Positions 45,284 through 54,952 are shown, numbered from the stretch's first letter. The stretch is DNA of 64,000 bases from Alphaproteobacteria bacterium (GCA_005884685.1 VBAH01000076.1:1-64000), one strand, 5' to 3'. Made by a program: numbers and translations. The notes: a model not told the origin generated them from the sequence alone.

Positions 45284-47125
45284 CTAGAACGGGTCATCGA
45301 TATTCGTCAAAAGCCGCGAATAGTAGGCGCGAGCCGCTTCGCTTTCCTGGCGTTGCTCATCCCGTCTGGCGAGTTGGTGAAGCTCAACCGGTCCGCTTGG
45401 ATGGTCCCACGGGTGGCGGAGCGTTAGATCCTGCTCACTCTCTGCCTCGCGCTGGCGCAATCGTGTACGCGCTGTTATCAATTCGCCCCCGTTTGGGGGC
45501 GACACATCGGTAGGAAAGCTGCTTTTCTGGTCGCGGAACGCGGAAGCGAACGCGTTCGATAACTGCCGCACTTCACGATACCCGTCGCGCTTAGCTGTAT
45601 CGGCGAGGCGTCCTTCGATCAACACCTGCAGTGGCAGGAGGTGTTGAGCTTCAGCCTCAAGCAGGCAATCGAGCTCGTCAGGCCACAAGATTTGCAGCTC
45701 GCAGACTTTTTGGAAGAGCGCAAGGCACATTGCCATGCCGAACTTGCTGCCAGCGTCACCGCCGCCTTTGGCGGCGAGCCACGCAACGGGCGCGAAGGAC
45801 AGCATCTCACGCAGCGAGAAGTGCTTCGACAAGCTATCGCGGCCGTAGAGCGACAACCCCAGCAGCAGGGTGTTCTTCTCCAGCTGCGAGACCTCATCCA
45901 CCGATCGGTCGAAATCCTCAAAACCGATGTGCGAAAAATGTGGGTGGGCGTCGATCAACGCATTCACAAGCGCTTGCGCTTGCGGGTAATCCGGATTCCG
46001 ACGGTAGTTACGGAAGGCATTCCTCCAGTCCTCGAACGCCCGGGCGACACCCGGGTCCCGTGCAATTGAGCCGCCAAACTGCGACTCCAGCTGCTTCCGT
46101 TGTTGGTGCGGCTTCGGTTCGACCGCGGCACCTTTCGCTTGGTCGCCGAGCGCGACCTCTATCGGCACCGTCTTCACCGGTCCGCCGCCGCTGGCCGTCG
46201 AATCGATCGGCCGCGAAACACCCCGGGAATCATCTCTCGCTGGCGTGGGCGACAACCGCTTGAGCATCTCTTGCCAACTGAGCACCGGAGCCGTCGTCGT
46301 CTCAGCGGTTTCCAAATAGCGAATCCATCGGCCGTCGCCGGCGGTGCGTAACCCAACCGCCAAGCAGAATTCCGACAGACGGCCCGGCTGGTAGCGCCCC
46401 GTCAAGTCGCGTCCTTTGGCCGCGGCGTGCACTAGGTCGAATGCTGCGCCCGCGGCGTGTAGAAACTCTCGCGGGGTCGAAGAATGGTCGCTGCCAAACA
46501 GCGAATGCCCCTTATCTTGGTCACTTGCGAGGATACACCCCACGATCCGTGCGATCCGCGACCGCACAGCATCGTCCGTTATCATATCGGCAAGATTTCC
46601 CACCGAGGACGCCTTATCCGTGTCGGCCGCGATCAGTTCGCGATCACGCTTGAAGCGTGATGTGCTTGGTTCGTCGGCGCAATCAGGTATGGCGCGAAGG
46701 TGGTCCTCTGCATGGGCAAGTACAGTCCCGGCGTTGCGTTGCCACTGGTCACCGGGGACACGCCAAACCGTCGCCTGCAGATGGGGTCGGCCGCCGGCGT
46801 TGTCGCCGCCCTCCGGGCGGAAGCGCACGCGCATCAAGGCGACGGAATTCAGGTTCGCCGCGTCGTCGCGCAGGAACAGCCGTCTGACAAACAGCGCTCC
46901 ACGCGCCCGGGCGGGCACCTCGATCTGCGTCGGGTCAAGGGTACGGTTTTCGAGCAACGTCGAAGGAAGAAGTTGCGATGTATTCTTCAGGTCCTTCGAT
47001 CGGGCCGTGATCGCATAGCCGGCCGCCGGGTGAACGGGGCCTTTCTCGGTCACGACGAGCTTGCCGTAATTCAAGATGTCAGCCTCGACTTCAGTCACGG
47101 CCGCTCTGCGTCTGACCAGAATCAC
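45284..47125 (-). CDS. ~613-aa protein, possible GTPase-associated protein
   Basis: The N-terminal ~150 residues (ADILNYGKLVVTEKGPVHPA, GYAITARSKDL, later FVRRLFLRDD) have the feel of the GAP1-N domains found next to bacterial double-GTPases. I make that comparison from memory and with low certainty. The middle is a polar linker (SGGGPVKTVPIEVALGDQ). The C-terminal half is all-helical (QLEKNTLLLGLSLYGRDSLS). The start is ambiguous: GTG 47155, GTG 47125 (AGAGGT 9 nt upstream, used here) or GTG 47098. It lies directly downstream of the GTPase gene and is probably in the same operon. Confidence 0.65.
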   Translation of the reverse strand: MILVRRRAAVTEVEADILNYGKLVVTEKGPVHPAAGYAITARSKDLKNTSQLLPSTLLENRTLDPTQIEVPARARGALFVRRLFLRDDAANLNSVALMRVRFRPEGGDNAGGRPHLQATVWRVPGDQWQRNAGTVLAHAEDHLRAIPDCADEPSTSRFKRDRELIAADTDKASSVGNLADMITDDAVRSRIARIVGCILASDQDKGHSLFGSDHSSTPREFLHAAGAAFDLVHAAAKGRDLTGRYQPGRLSEFCLAVGLRTAGDGRWIRYLETAETTTAPVLSWQEMLKRLSPTPARDDSRGVSRPIDSTASGGGPVKTVPIEVALGDQAKGAAVEPKPHQQRKQLESQFGGSIARDPGVARAFEDWRNAFRNYRRNPDYPQAQALVNALIDAHPHFSHIGFEDFDRSVDEVSQLEKNTLLLGLSLYGRDSLSKHFSLREMLSFAPVAWLAAKGGGDAGSKFGMAMCLALFQKVCELQILWPDELDCLLEAEAQHLLPLQVLIEGRLADTAKRDGYREVRQLSNAFASAFRDQKSSFPTDVSPPNGGELITARTRLRQREAESEQDLTLRHPWDHPSGPVELHQLARRDEQRQESEAARAYYSRLLTNIDDPF

Positions 47126-47210
47126 GAATCGCGCACCTCTCCAGCGCGATTCCACATTCGTACCAATGAGCGTTAAGAAGAGGTTTACGCACGCTCACAT
47201 CCGCAATCCG

Positions 47211-48350
47211 TCAGATTTCGAAGAAGCTGCTGACGTGCCGGGTGATCCGGTCGAACACGTCGGCCTTTCCGGAACCCGAACGGGTCGCGCGGTCGCTCGG
47301 CCGGCGCATGTTCGCATTCGCCGGCAGGTCGCCATAAACCGCCTTGATCCCCATCATGTAGCTGTTTACGTGGCCGGTTGCCGCAAAGATGAAGGGATCG
47401 GCGTGCAGAAACGGATAGCGTTCGTATTCCCGCGTATCCGTTGTCACATCCTCATACGACATGAAAGGCGAATTCGCGTCTTTCGCCTCGGCGTCGATAT
47501 TCGGATTTCCGAAATCGGGCAGAAAACCATATGCGGACGTCGGCACGATGCGGACATCACACCAGCCGCCCCAACTATGGTCGAGTTCGCGCAAGCGAGA
47601 CATCCATGGCGCGTCGCGCACGCGGGATTTTATCACCGAACGGACGACCTCCGGATGTGTCGCAAGCACCGCGGCATCGCCGCCGAATCCCGTGAACAGC
47701 CGCTCGTATTGGCTTAGAGCGATTGCGATGCGCTGAAGCGCAGGCCGCGAACCCGAGGTCTGCACAGGCGTAAGCGCATCGATCACGGTGTCCATTCGCT
47801 GATTGAATTTCCGCTGGGCAAGGCGGTAGAGCGGCACGACAATGACGATACCGACGGATTGAGCAACGAGGTCAAGAAACCGGTCTCGCGCGACCGTGAT
47901 CGGATGTCCGAGCTGGTCGGCCTCGACTTCCAGGGACGTGGGCGCGCGCTCCGGAAAGATGTGCTCGCCAGCGGCGTCCGCTACCACGAAGGTGGTCGGC
48001 GCTGTCACTCCCTTCGTGCTACCCCGCCGAAATGAGAGCCGAAATTCGTATTCGGCAGGAGGCGCTTCAGGGTTGGTAGCGGCCAGATGCCCGGCGGCAG
48101 CCAGGGTCGCGGGATTGCGCGGGTCGATCCGTCGGCGATCGTCGAGAATGCGTTTTATACGCTCGGCATGCGTCTGAGGACGCTGCAGCCGCTCATCGTT
48201 AAATTCGCAGCTGAGTCCCAGCGAAATCGGAAACCCGTGTGACCCGCTCTTCGTGCCGGCCATGAGAGCTGCCAAAAGTTCGGTCTTACCCCCCGTCGTC
48301 GGGCCGATCAGGCACACCCGCAGGGGTCCGCCTTGCGCGGGCTCGCTCAT
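47211..48350 (-). CDS. P-loop GTPase resembling bacterial double-GTPases (DO-GTPase)
   Basis: A 379-aa protein. The Walker A motif is IGPTTGGKTELL (residues 16-23). The Walker B/switch II region is FVVADAAGEHIF (Asp125), of the D-x-A-G-E form seen in double-GTPase families. IVIVVPLYRLAQ and RIAIALSQYERLF lie where the base-recognition strand (NKxD-like) should be, but no clean NKxD is visible. VRIVPTSAYGFLPDFG resembles the SA(K/L) loop. ATG 48350 has AGGAGG 5 nt upstream; GTG 48356 is in frame. It heads the minus-strand series and is divergent from the 897-aa gene. Confidence 0.75.
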   Translation of the reverse strand: MSEPAQGGPLRVCLIGPTTGGKTELLAALMAGTKSGSHGFPISLGLSCEFNDERLQRPQTHAERIKRILDDRRRIDPRNPATLAAAGHLAATNPEAPPAEYEFRLSFRRGSTKGVTAPTTFVVADAAGEHIFPERAPTSLEVEADQLGHPITVARDRFLDLVAQSVGIVIVVPLYRLAQRKFNQRMDTVIDALTPVQTSGSRPALQRIAIALSQYERLFTGFGGDAAVLATHPEVVRSVIKSRVRDAPWMSRLRELDHSWGGWCDVRIVPTSAYGFLPDFGNPNIDAEAKDANSPFMSYEDVTTDTREYERYPFLHADPFIFAATGHVNSYMMGIKAVYGDLPANANMRRPSDRATRSGSGKADVFDRITRHVSSFFEI

Positions 48351-48449
48351 GAGCACCTCCTGGTCCGCACACCTTTGCGACCGCCGGTTCCTGATAGTAA
48401 GTTGCTTGGGCGGACCTTGACAATCGTCCGGTGTGGCGTGGGCGGCATG

Positions 48450-51143
48450 ATGAGTGGCGATCGGGAAAGCTGGGTCGAGGACCTCTGGCTCGCGTGGGAC
48501 GGCGGCCCGGCCGTCGTGCTGGGATGCGAGGGGCGTGTCGGCGAGGACGGCGCTGGATTTCCCGGTGAGCTGATTTCGATTTTCGCGGTGAAGGGCGAGG
48601 ACGGCTGGGAAACAGGCGTCCTGCTCGATGCATTCCGGCTGCCCCGAGATCAGCGTTGGAGCCGGGCGGTGAGCCGGCCCTCAGGATACGACGGGCTCGT
48701 CCTGGTTCGCTGCGAGCAACGGGATGTCACAGAGCTGGCCCGGATTTCGCTGATCGAGTCGCTTCCCGACCCGAGCGAGCCGGCGCTCTCCTTCGTTGAA
48801 GACCGCATCAGCGCGGAAACAGCGGACGAAGACGAACCGGTGATATTTCGGCATCGCCGCCTGCCTTCGAAAATCAATCCCAAAAATTTCCTTCCACCCA
48901 AACCGCCGTTGTGGGCCGTCCTGCTGCCGATGAGCTTCGACAGCGTTTTGGGGCACAGGATCCATGCCGGGCGCGCGACCTCTGTGCTGCCGCGTCGTTC
49001 AGCGACCATTTCGGTCGTTCCCGGGCCGTTGGCGCGCTCGCCCGCGCAGACCGCTGGCGAGGATGACGAAACACCGTCCATCCTCAGGATGGTGCACGGC
49101 GGGCAGTCCGTCTCGGCTCGATTGGATCTGGAGATTCCGGCACGGCCGGGATCTCTGGCGGACGTAGCATCGGGGATCGTCGTTGGCTTTGTACTTCAGC
49201 AGAGCCTCATCCCGATGTCTTCAAATTTGAGCCCGCACCTCGCCATGACGCCACTCTCGCGCGTGGATATCGAAACCTGGCTGGGCCCCGGCACCGTGAT
49301 CACGGCAACGAGCGAGCAAGCCTGCACCGCGGTCAATCTGGTCGGCGCGCTGGCGGGCAAGGTTGCCGTCCCGGCAGCCATTTCGCTGGCGGTTCTGCCG
49401 CGCGCCGTAAACGCGGATCGCCTGACCGTGCGTGTCACGTTCGAGGGTATCGGCCGCGGCGATCTCTTGATTGTCCTCGATGCCGCGGCCGACCGGCTGT
49501 CAGGGCCGGCGCGCACACAAGGGCCGACATCGTTTCTGGCGTTCAAGGTCCAGCACGATGAACTGCAGCAGGTTGCCGGCGATCCGAATGAAGAGGTGTT
49601 GTCACCCGCCTGGCAGGCAGGAATCGACTTTACCTATGCCGACGATGCATCAGCCCATCGGCCGGGAGGAGAGGTCAGCGAGAGTGGTCTTGCAGCATGG
49701 GCTCACTCGCCGATTTTCGGCAATGGGCAGTTGTTCGGACGGTTCAGGAAGTTCGACGGCGGCATCAATCCGCTGCTGATGCGCGCGTTCGAGGAAACGC
49801 TGCATGAGGCCGTCGGCGGCGGCGCGATCGCCTGGGGCGACAAGGCGCTGCCGAATTTTCAGCAATTTTTGACCGATCCGGCCGTGGTGCGGATGCTTGT
49901 CGGCCATCCCCACCTGGTGGACGTTTTGCGGCCCGGCCGCACCGAGAACGTCCTCACGCCGGAGCTCGCATCCGATCCCCTGCCGCTCGCCAACCGTATT
50001 GCGGGCGCCCTCGGCGCGCCCGCACGCTACGACGCCAATGTCGATGGCGCCACGCAGCTCCAGGCCATCCGCACCCTGCTGGACAACAGGGGAATGTTGG
50101 CATCGATGCTCACGCAGACGCGGGTGCGTTTTGGGACATCACATGCGACTCTCCAGGAGCTCGCCACGGACATATTGCCCGAACTTCAGTCTGCGATGAG
50201 CAACCCCGATCTCGCCGTCATTCTCGACGACTTCGAAGAAGGCGCGGCTGCATCCGATCTGCGCCGGTACGCGAGCGCGCTTCAGGAAGGTAAGGACCTG
50301 GACGTGTCGGACGCCATCGGGCTCGCCGGCACTGTGCGTCGGGCCAAGACCATCATCGAGAACGAAACGCCAAGGCCGGTGGCCGCCCCGGCTCCGGCTT
50401 CGCGAGGTTTGGGCGAGCGCAGCCTCGAAGCCTTCAAGGCGGAATTCACCGAGCTGATGGAGCAGGCCGGGAAGATCGGCGAACCGAGCGTGATGGACAT
50501 TGTGTCGAAATACACCGTCGAGCCCGCGGCACGGCGTACGCGCAACTACTACAATAACGCAAACGCGGATCTGCGCGCGGCCATTCGCAAGCCCGCCACG
50601 GTAAGGACCGTCGCTAATATTCTGGACCAGCTCGAAACCTGGGCTGCGTTGCCTGCTGGCGATCGCCCGGCCGCAAGCAACGGATATGATGTTCGCCTCG
50701 GCGAAATCGCAAAGCTGATTGATCGCGCGAATATCAACCTGGCGGGAAGCGAAGCCCACAACGGCGGCGCGCTCGCTGCGATCCAAACTAATCTCAACAA
50801 GGCGGTCACGCACGAGCTTGAGAAATTGATGCCGGCCAGCTCGGTGGAAGCGCTCGTGCGCGACAATATCGCGAGCTATGCGCGCATGCTCACGCTGCAT
50901 AAGGCATACGTGATGATGCGCGATGCCGTCATTCAGCGAGACTCGCTTTTCGAACCGGCGGAGACTGCACGGCTTGGACGCTTGCTGGCGTTGTGGCCGC
51001 ACGGAGCCGATCGCGCGTGGGCGGAATACGTGAAGTTGAATGAGAAGTCGGGGCGCGGTCGGGATCTGGAGCGGGCTCTCGCGATCCCTCAATTCGAAAA
51101 GCGTGCCGGCTCTCAACGCTCGCCTCAGCGAGAAGCAAACTGA
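48450..51143 (+). CDS. 897-aa protein of unknown function, divergent from the GTPase
   Basis: The start is ATG 48450 or the adjacent ATG 48447. Residues 1-~420 are mostly beta-rich (WLAWDGGPAVVLGCEGRVG, LWAVLLPMSFDSVLG, VDIETWLGPGTVITATSEQA). The remaining ~480 are helical and charged (LSEQ-like heptads, RNYYNNANADLRAAIRK). No signal peptide or membrane span is visible, so it should be cytoplasmic. The 99-bp gap to the GTPase gene must hold both promoters. It converges with and overlaps the 446-aa gene by 19 bp. Likely a partner or effector of the GTPase system, by position only. Confidence 0.72.
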   Translation: MSGDRESWVEDLWLAWDGGPAVVLGCEGRVGEDGAGFPGELISIFAVKGEDGWETGVLLDAFRLPRDQRWSRAVSRPSGYDGLVLVRCEQRDVTELARISLIESLPDPSEPALSFVEDRISAETADEDEPVIFRHRRLPSKINPKNFLPPKPPLWAVLLPMSFDSVLGHRIHAGRATSVLPRRSATISVVPGPLARSPAQTAGEDDETPSILRMVHGGQSVSARLDLEIPARPGSLADVASGIVVGFVLQQSLIPMSSNLSPHLAMTPLSRVDIETWLGPGTVITATSEQACTAVNLVGALAGKVAVPAAISLAVLPRAVNADRLTVRVTFEGIGRGDLLIVLDAAADRLSGPARTQGPTSFLAFKVQHDELQQVAGDPNEEVLSPAWQAGIDFTYADDASAHRPGGEVSESGLAAWAHSPIFGNGQLFGRFRKFDGGINPLLMRAFEETLHEAVGGGAIAWGDKALPNFQQFLTDPAVVRMLVGHPHLVDVLRPGRTENVLTPELASDPLPLANRIAGALGAPARYDANVDGATQLQAIRTLLDNRGMLASMLTQTRVRFGTSHATLQELATDILPELQSAMSNPDLAVILDDFEEGAAASDLRRYASALQEGKDLDVSDAIGLAGTVRRAKTIIENETPRPVAAPAPASRGLGERSLEAFKAEFTELMEQAGKIGEPSVMDIVSKYTVEPAARRTRNYYNNANADLRAAIRKPATVRTVANILDQLETWAALPAGDRPAASNGYDVRLGEIAKLIDRANINLAGSEAHNGGALAAIQTNLNKAVTHELEKLMPASSVEALVRDNIASYARMLTLHKAYVMMRDAVIQRDSLFEPAETARLGRLLALWPHGADRAWAEYVKLNEKSGRGRDLERALAIPQFEKRAGSQRSPQREAN

Positions 51144-52465
51144 CCGTCGCCGAGCGAAGTTGACAGGATGCCTCGCGCGATCGCCTTGACCTTGGCCGGG
51201 TCGTTCGCGGTGGTGGCGGCGATCAACCTGCGAACATCGTCGCTGTTGATATCGACCGGATCGATATCGAGCGCCCTTATCAGCTTCATCCAATTTTCCA
51301 GCGGCGAACCCCATTCCAGTTTGGCCAGGATAATGCGGTCCTGCTCGAACCGCTCATTGAAATAATAGAGCCAGTTATCCCGCGATAGCCCGCGAATGAC
51401 CTCGTTGGCGAAAGCTTGAGCACTATATGAGGTACCGTAACCCGTGCCCAATCGAACACAGAGCACGGCTGTGATACAGGTGGCGAGAGCCGATGTGGGA
51501 ATCGACGTTCCCAGGTTGGCGAGTTCGCGCATCGGCGCCGGCTCGTTATGAAAATTATTCGAGCCCTGATGAGCCGCGATAACCTTGTTGGCGACCTCGA
51601 CGAAGGTATTCGAGCGCAGATTGTCCGGAACGTAGTCGAACCCTGCGACGGAAACCAATATGCCATGGAGAGCGCGCACGACGTCCTTTCGCCCCTCGCT
51701 GAATTCTGTCGCATAGGCTCTGCCGATCTGCCATCGCTCGGGGTCCTTGAGCAGGGGCCAGAAGATGGGAATGATCAGGCGTCCATTCTGCGACACGTGC
51801 TCGAACTCGGCGCCCTCACTCGTTCGAAACAGCGCGAGCACAATGCTCACCGTGGTCTTGATGAAAAAATAGGGCGAGGAGCGCAGTCTGGCTACCTCGG
51901 GCGATCCTTCGGTGAGGAATACGGTGCCGAGCTTCTGGCGGAATTCCTTGAACTTCTCTGCGGCGCCGATCTTCTCCTGTCCCAAAATCCCCTGGACGCA
52001 GACGCGCAGGCAGGAGACGGCTTCCTCCCGCGTCATGGCCTCGGCGGCACCGACGGAAGAATCGTTCTCGACCCCGGAAAAATGCAGGACAATGGCCTGC
52101 GACTGAAGCAGGCGCAGCGTCTGCAGCGGGGTCAATATGCCGAGATCCCGGGCCAGCGATATTGCCTCGGCGTCGGATACCTTCACGCCGATGTCGGCGA
52201 ATTCGTCGATATCCGGCCTCTGCAGCAGCTCGCCGATGAACACGTTTCCGAGCGCGCCAAGTTGCTTCTTGAGCAGCGCCATCGAACGCATCCAGACGAA
52301 GCTCGACACGATTTCGAAATTGTCGGCTTCGAAATTCGTGGCAATCTGCACGCGCTCCCGCTCCCGAAGCTGCAGGGCGCGGGAGGCTATCACCTTCGGG
52401 TCGGAAAGGCTGTCGGGCACCGACCCAGGTCCCGGGCCCCAAATGTCGACTTGAGCTCCAGTCAC
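51125..52465 (-). CDS. 446-aa helical protein of unknown function
   Basis: GTG 52465 is fixed by the GTGA overlap with the upstream stop, which shows coupling to the DAC-like gene. The protein is soluble and mainly helical (QLGALGNVFIGELLQRPD, ISLARDLGILTPLQTLRLLQ, EKFKEFRQKLGTVFLTEGSP). It has no recognised motif. The C-terminus reads IAATTANDPAKVKAIARGIL. It could be the effector or sensor controlled by its partner. Confidence 0.7.
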   Translation of the reverse strand: MTGAQVDIWGPGPGSVPDSLSDPKVIASRALQLRERERVQIATNFEADNFEIVSSFVWMRSMALLKKQLGALGNVFIGELLQRPDIDEFADIGVKVSDAEAISLARDLGILTPLQTLRLLQSQAIVLHFSGVENDSSVGAAEAMTREEAVSCLRVCVQGILGQEKIGAAEKFKEFRQKLGTVFLTEGSPEVARLRSSPYFFIKTTVSIVLALFRTSEGAEFEHVSQNGRLIIPIFWPLLKDPERWQIGRAYATEFSEGRKDVVRALHGILVSVAGFDYVPDNLRSNTFVEVANKVIAAHQGSNNFHNEPAPMRELANLGTSIPTSALATCITAVLCVRLGTGYGTSYSAQAFANEVIRGLSRDNWLYYFNERFEQDRIILAKLEWGSPLENWMKLIRALDIDPVDINSDDVRRLIAATTANDPAKVKAIARGILSTSLGDGQFASR

Positions 52466-53520
52466 CGGAGAGCTCCATTGTGATACAGTGTCAGTCCGTC
52501 TTGCGAGCGAAAAATGACCGAGATGAGGTGCTGCCCGACGAGTACCTTGAGACCTTCATATGCGCGGCGGCGTGCTCCGCCCACGATGGGCGCGCTCTGC
52601 GCCGAGGTTTCGGGTTTAAAAAAGACCCGGTAGGCGAGGACCCGAGCTTTTACGTCGAATACGACGAGACCGTCGCAGCGCAGGAATCCCGCCAAGAGTT
52701 CCTCACAGCGTTGAAGGTTAATCAGCGCGGCTGCGGTGTTGGAGGCTTGGTATTCGCGGAATGCGGTGAATAAATCCAAGGCCGGCCTGACAAGAACGGC
52801 GTCCCGCATTGCCGCAATCTGACTGAGGTCGATACCATCGCAGCAGACCAGGATCGTCCCATGCGAACTTGTGAGAGCCGACTCCAGCAGGCGAACGAGA
52901 TATTCATTAAAAGGCTTGGCCCCCTCGGCGTCGGTGATGGTTTTGCAGCAGTCGGCCGCAAAGGACCGTATTGGCTCTTCTTGTACAAGTGTTTCGCGCG
53001 TCGCGGAGAAAATCAAAAACAGGATGTTGCCCCGCGCTCCTCGCATCTCTATCGTGCTGGAGCTTACCTTGCGCATCAAAAGTGCAAAAATACTGCTGTC
53101 GATCGTTATACCCTCATGTAACGGGATAGCCGTCGGCAGACGGAAATATGTAAATACACCGTAATTCAGCACCGCCTCGTTGGTGCGCTCAATGAAAACA
53201 AACCAGTTCTGATTTGAAAGCGGAGCGCAATCCTTCATGATTTGCGGTCCCGAGGCAGGATCGAGGGGAAGTTGCCCAATCCGATGAGTCAGCGCTCCCG
53301 GAAATGACTGGAGTGCCTTGTCGACGTTGTCGCAGAACAACAGGATCGGCGCCAACTCAACCCCCTCCTCGCGGTAGGACAGAAGCGTCCCTGCCAGATA
53401 GGCGAGAAGGTTTTGAGATTGGGCGCATACGCGTCCCTCATCCAACAACAGGTCGTTTATCTTGCCTGTTATCTGATCCCGGAAAGTGACCGATTGGGGG
53501 CGAGGCATCGTACCCGACAT
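52462..53520 (-). CDS. 352-aa protein with degenerate diadenylate-cyclase (DisA_N)-like C-terminal domain
   Basis: The C-terminal ~90 residues contain CDGLVVFDVKARVLAYRVFF, GGARRRAYEGLKVLVG and LISVIFRSQDGLTLYHNG. Their order and spacing match the DisA_N/CdaA motifs DGA, RHR and the following SEETG strand, but the key words are altered (DGL, RRR, RSQDG). It is therefore more likely a sensor or regulatory DAC homologue than an active c-di-AMP synthase. The N-terminal 260 residues are unrecognised (FCDNVDKALQSFPGALTH). ATG 53520 is used; ATG 53508 is in frame. It is coupled to the 446-aa gene. Confidence 0.65.
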   Translation of the reverse strand: MSGTMPRPQSVTFRDQITGKINDLLLDEGRVCAQSQNLLAYLAGTLLSYREEGVELAPILLFCDNVDKALQSFPGALTHRIGQLPLDPASGPQIMKDCAPLSNQNWFVFIERTNEAVLNYGVFTYFRLPTAIPLHEGITIDSSIFALLMRKVSSSTIEMRGARGNILFLIFSATRETLVQEEPIRSFAADCCKTITDAEGAKPFNEYLVRLLESALTSSHGTILVCCDGIDLSQIAAMRDAVLVRPALDLFTAFREYQASNTAAALINLQRCEELLAGFLRCDGLVVFDVKARVLAYRVFFKPETSAQSAPIVGGARRRAYEGLKVLVGQHLISVIFRSQDGLTLYHNGALR

Positions 53521-53805
53521 GTCTGAGCTTGCCGAGCTTTACTCAGCCAGCGGGTGCAAGTTCGGCATCGGCATTGTCCGGCATCCAAAGCGGGAAGCAG
53601 TTGCGCTCGGACAGGAAATCAGATGCAGGATCCGCGCCTGAGCACGTTGGCGTCCGATTATCAGGCATCTGCGCTGTTCCTCGGCGGCGGAACGCCCAAG
53701 CCACAATGTTTCAACTCTACAGATGGGGCGCGTCCGGTCAACCCCGTGAAATTGTGCTCATACGTGTGTGGGCCGGGTTGAAAGCCTAAACGCAACCCAT
53801 CGTGT
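53521..53805. other. 285-bp non-coding stretch at the island edge
   Basis: It lies between the DAC-like gene start and the frameshifted remnant. No coding signature, tRNA, inverted repeat or clear promoter was seen. Confidence 0.4.
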
Positions 53806-54931
53806 CTACTTCTCGAATCCTTTCAGCGACAGCCAGCCTTCCTTCAGCACATACTGCGGGTCGGCGAACGGAACGCTCGGCTTGAGCGGGACGACCGGTT
53901 TTATCTGCTCGACCGTGCGGGGGCCGCCGTTCGCGCCTTTGACCGAGAGCCACGACCAGTTGCCGTTCTGCTGCCCGGGCAACGGCAGGGGGAGCGAGAT
54001 CGACGGCGTGGCGCTTGCGGCCTGCCGCTGCGACGAGGATCGGTGCGGTGAGGAAGGTGACCGCGATGTTGTCGAATGCAGCGCGGAACATCTCGATCGG
54101 GATGCGCAGCGACTGCGTCGGCATGTAGCCGGTGGTCGCGTGGATGTCGCAACGCGGATCGATCAGCATCGACAATTCCACCGGTCCGCCGGCGACGCTC
54201 ACGGTGACGGTGCCGATCGTCCGCGTCGGAATGTCCGCCCCCGCGACAACGATCGAGTGGAACGTGTCGAACGACGAATTGAGATAGAAGCCGAGCAATC
54301 CGTCGTCCGCATCTTCGACGCTGCCGACGAGGACGGGGAATCGCACGGCATCGTGGCCGTTCGTGGTGCGCGACGTGGTCGATTTGCCGATCGAGTCCTT
54401 CACGTCCTGCTGGAACGCGGCCCAGTTGTTGTTGATCGCGGCAGGAGCCATCAGGTTCAGTTCGAGCCGTGTCCTGACCAAGGCCAGCGGCTGCCCGACC
54501 AAGACGGGAAGTTGTGCGGTTTGCGCCTGCTGCAGCGGGTGGATAGAGGAGGACCCCTGGTTGAGCGTATCGAGGAACGGGATGAGGTAGTCCTTCCCCT
54601 TCGCGATCAGCGCATTGAGGAAATTGTTCAGATGCCCGTTTTTCGCGGCCGGATCCGTTTCGCCGAAGGCGTTCGGCCGCGTCGGCGCCGCAAGCCACTT
54701 GATCTGATCGTCAACCCGCGCCACCGAACCGAGTGCCGCGCCGTCGGCGTCATAAGCCATCAGGCTGACGTCGAGATAATTCGGGACCACCCAGCCGCAG
54801 ATCGGCGTCGAAGTCGGCTGCGTGCCACTGGTGATGACGTCGCCGTTCGCCGCCAGCCAGTTGAACCGCAACAAGGCCGGCTGCGAAATCCGCGGCGGCA
54901 TGAACGCGCCGGCGGAGGGACCGGAATACAT
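53806..54931 (-). pseudogene. Frameshifted and probably N-terminally truncated gene of unknown function
   Basis: The main frame reads AAFDNIAVTFLTAPIL and then turns into Arg-rich noise and runs to a stop at 53786. One base on, the next frame continues as sensible protein (ASATPSISLPLPLPGQQNGN, ... VLKEGWLSLKGFEK) and stops at TAG 53806-53808. A +1 shift near 54010-54035 therefore breaks the gene. The 5' end at ~54931 enters mid-protein style sequence (PPRISQPALLRFNWLAANGD) and directly abuts a fragment of another gene. The protein family is not recognised. Confidence 0.7.
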
Positions 54932-54952
54932 GCGCTCTGGTTTGATGGCGCG

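Noticed and set aside
41441-48350. Naming the actin-like and GTPase genes srfB and srfC
   Set aside because: The resemblance is in architecture only, from memory. I could not see enough sequence identity to name them.
48417-48422. TTGACA as a -35 box for the 897-aa gene
   Set aside because: No -10 hexamer at a suitable distance before the start codon, and the sequence between is GC-rich.
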